Source: CAYGZA01 sp964354135
GTDB taxonomy: Bacteria; Planctomycetota; Planctomycetia; Pirellulales; Thermoguttaceae
DNA length: 60,485 bases
Reading direction: 5' to 3'
NCBI GenBank assembly: GCA_964354135.1
Contig: CAYGZA010000006.1
Location: forward strand, 1-60,485
The translations under genes were made by a program, and so were the position numbers. Under the pieces are notes generated by a model. The model saw only the letters and a program-made list of their open reading frames with translations, was not told the origin of the DNA and did not search any database. Shown here piece by piece: positions 39,828 through 46,214 of the stretch. Position 1 is the first letter of the stretch. Each line of letters begins with the position of its first letter.

Positions 39828-40982
39828 TCATGCCGCGGGCTGCTGCTGCGTCAGGCAGTGCAGCGTGCCGAACCCCAGCACGAGGTCCACCGCGTGGATG
39901 CCGACGACCGGCCGGTCCGTGAACAGCTCCGCGAGGATCCCCAGCGCCTCGCGGTCCGCCGGGTCGTTGAAGGTCGGCGCGAGCACCGCGGCGTTGGCAA
40001 CGTAGAAGTTCGCATAGCTCGCCGGCAGCCGCAGGTCGCGCCAGTACAAGGGCGCGGGCATCGGCAGCGGCACGACCTCGATCCTCGAGCCGTCTTCCAG
40101 CCGCACGTCCTCGAGCCGCTCGGCGTTCTCGGCCAGCGGTTTGTAGTTGACGTCGCTGGGGTCCCTGCACCGGCAGAGCACGACGATCTTCGGATTGACG
40201 AACCGGCAGACGTCGTCCACGTGGCCGTGCGTGTCGTCGCCGGCGATGCCGCGGCCGAGCCAGAGGACGTTCTTCACACCCAGGTAGCGCCGCAGAGTCT
40301 CCTCGATCTCGTGGCGCCTCATGCCGGGGTTGCGGACCTGCGTTTCGGGGTCCAGATAGCACTCTTCGGTGGTCAGGAGCGTGCCGCGGCCGTTGACGTC
40401 GATGCCGCCCCCTTCCAGCACGAACTTCCGCGCGCCGTACCTCGCGTCGAAGAGCGGCAGGCCGAGCGCGCGGCTGGCCCGCTCGGACACTCGGCGGTCC
40501 TCGCGCCAGTTGTCGTACCGGGCCCAGCCGTTGAAATGGAAATCGACGATCGCCATCTCACCCTGCCCGGCGAAAGCCGTAGCCGTAGGGTGCGTGCTTG
40601 CACGCACGCGAGCCATAGCCGTAGGGTGCGTGCTTGCACGCACGCTTCCGGCCTTGTGGCCCCGGCGAAGAAAGATCGGTCCTGAGTCGCGCATCCAGCC
40701 GCGGTCCGTCGGCCAGCGGAAGAACTCGACCTGGCCGAGGTCCGCCCGCGCAGTCTCCAGCACGCGGCGTGCCCGCGCCTCGACCGCCTTCGAGCCAACC
40801 AGGATGCGGACCTTCTCGCCGCACGTGATCTTGCGGACCATCTCGCCGTAGACCCACCGGATGGCACTGGTCTTGCCGGGCCAGTCGGTGGCGTTCTGGG
40901 GCCAGGCGAGCCAGGTGGCCTCGTGCGGTTCCCACTCGGCGGGCATGGAATACCCAAGCTGTGCTGGGAACTTCGCCGTCAT
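39828..40982 (-). CDS. aguA: Agmatine deiminase with an inserted tandem repeat
   Basis: A 384-aa guanidine deiminase that converts agmatine to N-carbamoylputrescine. Motifs: MPAEWEPHEATWLAWPQN, DRGWMRDSGPIF, GGGIDVNGRGTLLTTEECYLD, IAGDDTHGHVDDVCRFV, and the catalytic Cys376 in GTLHCLTQQQP. A GAGGAGGAG Shine-Dalgarno precedes the ATG at 40982. Residues 114-137 are two copies of a 12-residue unit (VRASTHPTAMAR / VRASTHPTATAF) not found in the family, encoded by a tandem palindromic DNA repeat. The insertion keeps the frame and lies on a loop between the DSGPIF and FHFNGW strands. No aguB is near. Confidence 0.92.
   Translation of the reverse strand: MTAKFPAQLGYSMPAEWEPHEATWLAWPQNATDWPGKTSAIRWVYGEMVRKITCGEKVRILVGSKAVEARARRVLETARADLGQVEFFRWPTDRGWMRDSGPIFLRRGHKAGSVRASTHPTAMARVRASTHPTATAFAGQGEMAIVDFHFNGWARYDNWREDRRVSERASRALGLPLFDARYGARKFVLEGGGIDVNGRGTLLTTEECYLDPETQVRNPGMRRHEIEETLRRYLGVKNVLWLGRGIAGDDTHGHVDDVCRFVNPKIVVLCRCRDPSDVNYKPLAENAERLEDVRLEDGSRIEVVPLPMPAPLYWRDLRLPASYANFYVANAAVLAPTFNDPADREALGILAELFTDRPVVGIHAVDLVLGFGTLHCLTQQQPAA
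40581..40645. repeat. Tandem palindromic repeat inside aguA
   Basis: Two identical 29-base units begin at 40581 and 40617 (36-base period), each holding the perfect palindrome GTGCGTGC-TT-GCACGCAC. The period is 12 codons, so the reading frame of aguA is kept. Confidence 0.85.
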
Positions 40983-41147
40983 TGCTCCTCCTCATAGCTC
41001 CTCGTTGCCACGTTCTCCCCCGATCATTAGGATTACGCTCAGGAAGTACGATGGGCGGATACCGGCGGGGAGAACTCCCAAGCACTGAGGCAAGTGGCAC
41101 CGCGGCCCCCAAGTGAGCTAATGCGCGCTACGCGCAGGCTGTCCATC

Positions 41148-42011
41148 TCATGGGCCTTTCAGAACGGCCAAAGCGCCTGCGTCCAATTGCTTGAGCGACG
41201 TGTCGAATCCCAGGCAGAACCGTGCGTTGACGGCATGGGCCGCCTGCAAACACATCGCGTTGGCGAGGCACAGCGGTTCGGGAACGCGCTCGATGTCGGC
41301 ACCCAGCGTGGCGTCAATCGTCATCGATGCACGTCCCGCATCAAGATGATTCAATGCGTCGCCGGCATGGGCAATGTGGCTCTGTCGGCGGTACACGGCA
41401 TCGTACCATTTGGCCAAACCGACATTCGCAGCCATCGTCTCGACCTTAAATGCTCCGGCGGACTTCTTCTTGTCCCGTAGCCATGTCATCCACACCGATC
41501 CCAGCCACGTCTCAGCAGTCTGAACCATGTCACCCATTGCTTGCGAGAGCGCCCCGGCTGGCCTCTTCAGTCCCTGCTTGCTCCTCCAAACGTTTCTCAG
41601 CTTCTCCTCGTTCAGCGCGTGACGCGCCAAATAAACCTCGGCCCTGAACTTCGTCGAGAAACCACCCCGCGGGCGTGTCGGTGCTGTGGCCCAACCTCGG
41701 GACAGCCTGATGTTGCGTTTCACAACGAACAACGTCCATTGGGTTGACTCAAACAGTGAGCGCGCTATCACCTCGGCATCTTCCACGAGGCCCAGTTCAC
41801 TGAGGACGAGAATCGAGCGATACTGCTTGCATATCTTCATCCAGAGCCCTATGGCGACCGCTTTCGACCGGTTCAAGACGGGCCGAACCTCCTTGGTGCA
41901 GAGGAGACGGTGCAGTTTGTGGGCGGCCGCCAGCAGTTTCTTGCTGTAAGCGAAGTCCCTGGCGTGTCGCTGCCGAATCGCTCGTTTCGTGCTGTATTCA
42001 CCAGGCCGCAT
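41148..42011 (-). CDS. DUF5677-like protein
   Basis: A 287-aa protein starting at the ATG at 42011; further upstream the frame is Arg/Gly-rich and noncoding in character. It is mostly helical, with AAHKLHRLLCTKEV, KAVAIGLWMKICKQYRSILV, LSELGLVEDAEVIARSLFES and a hydrophobic-charged pattern ending YRRQSHIAHAGDALNHLD, which resembles DUF5677-type proteins with a conserved S-x-x-x-H late helix. Function is unknown. Base composition is slightly less GC-rich than neighbours and it lies beside HicBA, suggesting an accessory segment (41.1-43.1 kb). Confidence 0.55.
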   Translation of the reverse strand: MRPGEYSTKRAIRQRHARDFAYSKKLLAAAHKLHRLLCTKEVRPVLNRSKAVAIGLWMKICKQYRSILVLSELGLVEDAEVIARSLFESTQWTLFVVKRNIRLSRGWATAPTRPRGGFSTKFRAEVYLARHALNEEKLRNVWRSKQGLKRPAGALSQAMGDMVQTAETWLGSVWMTWLRDKKKSAGAFKVETMAANVGLAKWYDAVYRRQSHIAHAGDALNHLDAGRASMTIDATLGADIERVPEPLCLANAMCLQAAHAVNARFCLGFDTSLKQLDAGALAVLKGP

Positions 42012-42121
42012 GATGAGGTGGCCCCCAGTCCTTGAACGACGCATCCGGAGAACTTGAAAGCGGGTCAGAACGCCCCGTTGAGCGCATTGGAGCCCTTTCC
42101 TTTTCCAACAGGAGTCCACCC

Positions 42122-42343
42122 CTACTGCTTCTCCCACTCCTCCTTGCTGATTCCTGCCTGACGGAGGATTCGCGCGAGAAGCTCCCGGCTGATGTCGCCA
42201 GGATGGGGATTCGGAACCCGCAGGGTAACGTCTCCCTTCACCATGAACTGGTGCTTGCCGCCCGAGTAGGGACCCTCGAACCCAAGTTGCCGAAGACAGC
42301 GGATCAAGTCTCTCCTCTTGATCGCGCCATAGGGAGGCATCAC
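42122..42343 (-). CDS. hicA: HicA-family toxin
   Basis: A 73-aa dsRBD-like mRNA interferase. It reads IKRRDLIRCLRQLGFEGPYS, then GGKHQFM with the catalytic His, then LRVPNPHPGDISRELLARIL, then RQAGISKEEW. Its start overlaps the hicB stop by 4 bases (ATGA type). It appears complete, unlike other toxin genes in this window. Confidence 0.85.
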   Translation of the reverse strand: MMPPYGAIKRRDLIRCLRQLGFEGPYSGGKHQFMVKGDVTLRVPNPHPGDISRELLARILRQAGISKEEWEKQ

Positions 42344-42582
42344 ACGACTTCCTTGATCGCCAGCTCAATTCCGTCGATCACCGGAAGCGGCAGGCTCCGA
42401 TGGACGCGGAAGAGGACCCATTCCTCCAGGACTTCCCGCAACTGCTCGCGGCAGTCCTCCAGGCCGGCCGCATGGGCGTACACGCCGCGGCACTTGGGAA
42501 TCTCGCCGTAGTACGTGCCCTCGTCCGGGAGGATTTCGTACTTGGCATGGCGGAGAGCCGCCTGGACGTATTCCAGAAGCAT
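42340..42582 (-). CDS. hicB: HicB-family antitoxin
   Basis: An 80-aa protein starting at the ATG at 42582 (MLLEYVQAALRHAKYEILPD) with the HicB core EGTYYGEIPKCRGVYAHAAG, the helix LEDCREQLREVLEEWVLFRV and a short HxxLPLPVIDG end. It lacks a C-terminal DNA-binding domain, as in the short HicB form. It precedes hicA with a 4-base overlap, so the pair is an operon, antitoxin first. Confidence 0.85.
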   Translation of the reverse strand: MLLEYVQAALRHAKYEILPDEGTYYGEIPKCRGVYAHAAGLEDCREQLREVLEEWVLFRVHRSLPLPVIDGIELAIKEVV

Positions 42583-42769
42583 GACGCACCCTTTATGGGA
42601 CCAAGGACATTGCAGCCTATCTTGATTGTACCATCCCCGGACCGCCGGATGAAGCGGGAACAAGGCCCCTGGCACCCGCGCCGCCGTGCTCTCGGCCCAG
42701 ATGTCGGGCACGGCGTGCCTTGACCTACGGAAGCTGACCCACGAATCTGGCCCGGGGTAGTCCCGCAGC

Positions 42770-42844
42770 TCATCCCGTGCTCAAGTGCCGATCGACAAAC
42801 GCTCGCGGGGACATCACTTCGTTGGTATCCAGCACGATTCGCAC
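42770..42844 (-). pseudogene. Truncated PIN-domain toxin
   Basis: A GTG at 42844 starts VRIVLDTNEVMSPRAFVDRH, then LSTG and a stop. RIVLDTN is the first strand of PIN toxins with the first catalytic Asp; homology ends after about 10 residues. The start lies 3 bases after the AbrB-type antitoxin stop, the standard arrangement, so the toxin has been lost while the antitoxin stays. Confidence 0.55.
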
Positions 42845-42847
42845 GGG

Positions 42848-43126
42848 CTACTTCCGCTGCCGGCGCCGCCGGGCACGGACCTTGGCAACTGCGGCCTGGA
42901 TGTCGGGCTGCCGCAGTCCGTGCCGCTTTGCCTCGCGTCGGGCGGCAGCGATCTGCCGATCGAAGTCACCCAGCGAAGGGGGGGATATCGCCCGAAGGAT
43001 TACCACATCCCCCTCGCCCAGTACCACCAACGCCGTTCCGGGGCTCAGGCCAAGCTCCCGGCGGACGTTTTCAGGAATGACCACCTGCCCGCGCGTCGAC
43101 ATCCGCGTCGTTCCGAATGCTGACAT
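42848..43126 (-). CDS. AbrB/MazE-type antitoxin
   Basis: A 92-aa protein with a SpoVT-AbrB swapped-hairpin domain (TTRMSTRGQVVIPENVRREL, then GLSPGTALVVLGEGDVVIL) and a basic C-terminal tail (KVRARRRRQRK). It is normally the antitoxin of a PIN or MazF toxin, which here is reduced to a short stub immediately downstream. Confidence 0.85.
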   Translation of the reverse strand: MSAFGTTRMSTRGQVVIPENVRRELGLSPGTALVVLGEGDVVILRAISPPSLGDFDRQIAAARREAKRHGLRQPDIQAAVAKVRARRRRQRK

Positions 43127-43418
43127 GTCGCACGTCCTTTCTTACCGGTAAGATTATACCCGACCTGCCGCCGGAAAGCAAGACCGCGGCCGCTGGCACC
43201 GCCGGCGCGCCAGGCTTGGGCGCCGGCGCGGGAACAAGGTCCTTGGAGCCGTGGTTTGGGGAGACCTTCGGTCAAGCGGTCGGCGGGGTCGGGAGACCCT
43301 CGCCGAGCGCGAATCGATAGCCGCACGTTCTGTCGAGGCGGCGCGATCGCCCCCTTGCGTCTCCGGTGCCCGGCGCCTACACTTCTCGGATACTCCTTTG
43401 GGGGAGAGCCCACGGACG

Positions 43419-44543
43419 ATGAAGGCCACTTCGACCGCAAACCAGCGGCGGCTCAAGGAGCTTGCCCGCAAGCACGGCACGCCGCTGATGCTCATCAGCC
43501 GCTCCGCCCTCCGCGCGCAACTGGACCGCTTCCGCCGCGTCCTGCCGCGGGTGGAGCCGTTCTTCGCAATCAAGGCCAACTCGCACCCGGAGGTCGTCAA
43601 GACGATGGCCGCCGGCCGGGCGGGCTTCGACGTGGCCTCGGCGGCCGAGATGCACCTGGCGCTTTCGGCCGGCGCGAAGCCCGAACAGATCATCTTCGCC
43701 AACACGATCAAGCCGGTGGAGTCGATCGCCTGCGCCGCCAAGAAGGGCGTGACCCTGATGACCTTCGACAGCGGCTACGAGCTGGACAAGATCGCCGAGC
43801 ACGCGCCGGGGGCGCGGGTGCTGGTGCGGATCAAGGTGCCCAACGTGGGCTCGATCGTCGAGCTGAGCCTGAAGTTCGGCGTGGACCCGGCCGACGCGAC
43901 GAGCCTCTTAATCAAGGCGTACAAGCTGGGCCTGAGGCCCGCGGGCGTGAGCTTCCACGTCGGCAGCCAGTGTACGCGGCTGGAGAACTACATCGAGGCG
44001 ATGGAGATCGCGGCGATCATCGCCCGAGACGCCCGGCTGAAGCAGCTTCCTTTCGAGATGGTCGATATCGGCGGCGGTTTTCCGATCCGCCAATTCGATC
44101 ACGAGGAGGACCCCTTCGAGCGGCTCGCGCCGGTGCTGGCCAAGGAGCTCGACCGGCTGTTCGACCGGAGCATCCGCATCCTTGCCGAGCCGGGCCGCTT
44201 CCTGGTCGGGCCGGCCGCGACGCTCCTGATGCGGGTCATCGGCAAGGCGATCCGCGAGAACAAGCACTGGTACTACCTGGACGACGGCCTCTACGGCTCT
44301 TTGAGCGGCCAGGTCTTCGACCACTGCAAGTACCAGTTCAAGTTCCTCCGCGGCGGCCACACCGAGCTTTCGACGCTGGCCGGGCCCACCTGCGACAGCT
44401 TCGACATCATCGCTCGCGGCGAGGAGATCCCGGAGCTGCAGCTCGGCGACCTGGTCTACGCGGAGAACATCGGCGCCTACAGCCTGGCCAGCGCCACCGG
44501 CTTCAACGGGATGCCGGTGGCCAAGGTGCTGATGACAGTGTGA
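43419..44543 (+). CDS. Ornithine/lysine decarboxylase-like (type III PLP fold)
   Basis: A 374-aa alanine-racemase-fold decarboxylase. The PLP Lys lies in EPFFAIKANSHPEVV at about residue 52, then FHVGSQC, DIGGGFPIRQ, LAEPGRFLVGPA, and the substrate-side LAGPTCDSFDII with Cys at about 324. Length and motifs fit ornithine or bifunctional ornithine/lysine decarboxylase more than diaminopimelate decarboxylase or arginine decarboxylase. The start at 43419 fits the family. The deoxyhypusine-synthase-like gene follows by 149 bases, suggesting putrescine is channelled there. Confidence 0.88.
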   Translation: MKATSTANQRRLKELARKHGTPLMLISRSALRAQLDRFRRVLPRVEPFFAIKANSHPEVVKTMAAGRAGFDVASAAEMHLALSAGAKPEQIIFANTIKPVESIACAAKKGVTLMTFDSGYELDKIAEHAPGARVLVRIKVPNVGSIVELSLKFGVDPADATSLLIKAYKLGLRPAGVSFHVGSQCTRLENYIEAMEIAAIIARDARLKQLPFEMVDIGGGFPIRQFDHEEDPFERLAPVLAKELDRLFDRSIRILAEPGRFLVGPAATLLMRVIGKAIRENKHWYYLDDGLYGSLSGQVFDHCKYQFKFLRGGHTELSTLAGPTCDSFDIIARGEEIPELQLGDLVYAENIGAYSLASATGFNGMPVAKVLMTV

Positions 44544-44558
44544 CGGAATGCCAAAGGC

Positions 44559-44656
44559 CCAATGACCAATGACCAAGGTGCTTCGGGATTCGATCATAGG
44601 ACCTTGGTCATTGGACCTTGGACCTTGGTCATTGCACCTTGGTCATTGGTCATTGG
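44559..44656. repeat. Inverted repeat of ATGACCA units between polyamine genes
   Basis: A perfect 22-bp inverted repeat (44559-44580 against 44635-44656), made of repeated CAATGACC units, has two further partial ACCTTGGTCATT copies inside it and another after it. It is 15 bases after the decarboxylase stop. It could be a terminator or attenuator, or a small element. Confidence 0.75.
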
Positions 44657-44692
44657 ACCTTGGTCATTCACGATCGTGAGGAGAACGAAGGA

Positions 44693-45856
44693 ATGAAAAG
44701 AACCCATCGCGTGCGAGAGGACCTCTCCGAAACGCCCGATTGGCTCGCCAAGAAAAAGTGCCCCAACAAGGCCAAGTATCTTTCCGGCCGGCGGATCCAG
44801 CCGAAGGGGATCACCGGCAAGGAGAAGCTCAGCGACCTGGTCGCCGGCGCCTTCCTGGCCTACAACTCGGCCCGGCTCCGCGAGGGGTGCGAGCTGTACA
44901 CGACGAAGATGCTCGAGCCGGACGTCACGGTCGGCATGAGCCTTGCCGGCGCGCTCACGCCCGCCGGCCTGGGCTGCTCTTGCATCATCCCGCTTATCAA
45001 GGCCGGCTTCGTGGACTGGATCGTCGCAACGGGCGCGAACCTGTACCACGACCTGCACTTCGCCTTCAATTTCCCGGTGCATGCCGGCAGCCACCTGCTG
45101 GACGACACCGACTTGCGCCGCAACGACGTCGTGCGGATCTACGACGTCCTCTTGGGCTACTCCGACTGCCTCATGGCCACCGACGAGATCCTGCGCGGCA
45201 TCCTCGTCCAGCCCGAGTTCCAGAAGGAGATGGGCACGGCCGAGCTGCACTATCAGCTCGGCCGCTACGCCGCCGAGTGGGAGCGCAAGGCGGGGCTGAA
45301 GGAGGTTTCCGTGCTGGCCGCCGCGTACCGCTGCGGAGTGCCGTGCTACACGTCGTCGCCCGGCGACTCGACGATCGGCATGAACGTCGCCGGCGTCGAG
45401 CTGCGGGGCAACAAGCTGCGGCTGAACCCCTCGATCGACGTCAACGAGACGACCAGCTTCGTCCTGGCGGCCAAGCGGTCCGGCGGCCGAAGCGCCGTCG
45501 TGCTCATGGGCGGCGGGAGCCCGAAGAACTTCATGCTCCAGACCGAGCCGCAGATCCAGGAAGTCCTGCGCATCAAGGAATTCGGCCAGGACTTCTTCTT
45601 CCAGGTCACCGACGCGCGGCCGGACCCGGGCGGTCTCTCGGGCGCCACGCCGCACGAGGCCGTGAGCTGGGGCAAGGTCGATCCGACGCGGCTCCCCGAC
45701 GCGGTCGTCTGCTACACCGACACGACCATTGCACTGCCGATCTTCACGCACTACGCCCTGGCCAACCACAAGCCCCGCAAGCTGAAGCGGCTCTACGACC
45801 GGCGCGCCGCGACGATGGAGGCCCTGGTGCGGGAGTACTTCGCCCACAACAAATAG
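44693..45856 (+). CDS. Deoxyhypusine-synthase-like enzyme, probable homospermidine synthase
   Basis: A 387-aa protein of the DHS fold. It has the NAD-binding and active-site pattern GFVDWIVATGANLYHDLHFA, TSSPGDSTIGMNVAG, and EAVSWGKV with a Lys at about residue 328, where DHS has its catalytic Lys. Bacteria lack eIF5A, and characterised bacterial DHS relatives make homospermidine from putrescine, so with the decarboxylase upstream that is the likely role. GAGGAG lies upstream of the ATG at 44693. Confidence 0.88.
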   Translation: MKRTHRVREDLSETPDWLAKKKCPNKAKYLSGRRIQPKGITGKEKLSDLVAGAFLAYNSARLREGCELYTTKMLEPDVTVGMSLAGALTPAGLGCSCIIPLIKAGFVDWIVATGANLYHDLHFAFNFPVHAGSHLLDDTDLRRNDVVRIYDVLLGYSDCLMATDEILRGILVQPEFQKEMGTAELHYQLGRYAAEWERKAGLKEVSVLAAAYRCGVPCYTSSPGDSTIGMNVAGVELRGNKLRLNPSIDVNETTSFVLAAKRSGGRSAVVLMGGGSPKNFMLQTEPQIQEVLRIKEFGQDFFFQVTDARPDPGGLSGATPHEAVSWGKVDPTRLPDAVVCYTDTTIALPIFTHYALANHKPRKLKRLYDRRAATMEALVREYFAHNK

Positions 45857-46214
45857 CGCAAAAGGCGACACTCTAGCAAGAAAATCGGGTAATCACGAAA
45901 GCACGAGAGCACGGAAAACGGGACAATTAGCGGCAGGCAAACCGATCGCGCTTCGGTTCTTGTTTCGCGTTTTCGTTCTTTCGTGTTTTCGTGATTTCTT
46001 TCCTCGTTTGGACCTGCCAAAACCCGAATTCGTTGCTACAGTCTCCAAAAGGCGGAGAAAAAGGCGGATATCACCGATTGTTCGGCGAGACATCGCAGTC
46101 GGCGGCCTTCTGAAACAGGCGCACTGGGGTGTTCGCTCCATTGAGGACATGCCGGAACGCGCCCGCTTCCATCGCTGCCGCTATCTTGCTTGACCCGTGC
46201 CACGCTCACTACCT
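45857..46214. other. Intergenic region with an inverted-repeat element
   Basis: Convergent gap of 358 bases. It contains the inverted repeat described separately (45892-45995) and about 200 bases with no protein-like frame or recognisable signal. Confidence 0.5.
45892..45995. repeat. Inverted-repeat element of ACGAAA units
   Basis: The left end ATCACGAAAGCACGAGAGC then ACGGAAAACG (45892-45920) is mirrored imperfectly by CGTTTTCGTTC then TTTCGTGTTTTCGTGAT (45968-45995). It lies between convergent genes; termination or a MITE-like origin are both possible. Confidence 0.65.

Noticed and set aside
40581..40645. A CRISPR array at the repeated unit
   Set aside because: Only two copies, a 7-base interval and an in-frame location inside aguA.
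44693..45856. True deoxyhypusine synthase
   Set aside because: No eIF5A exists in bacteria and the gene follows a putrescine-forming decarboxylase; homospermidine synthesis fits better.
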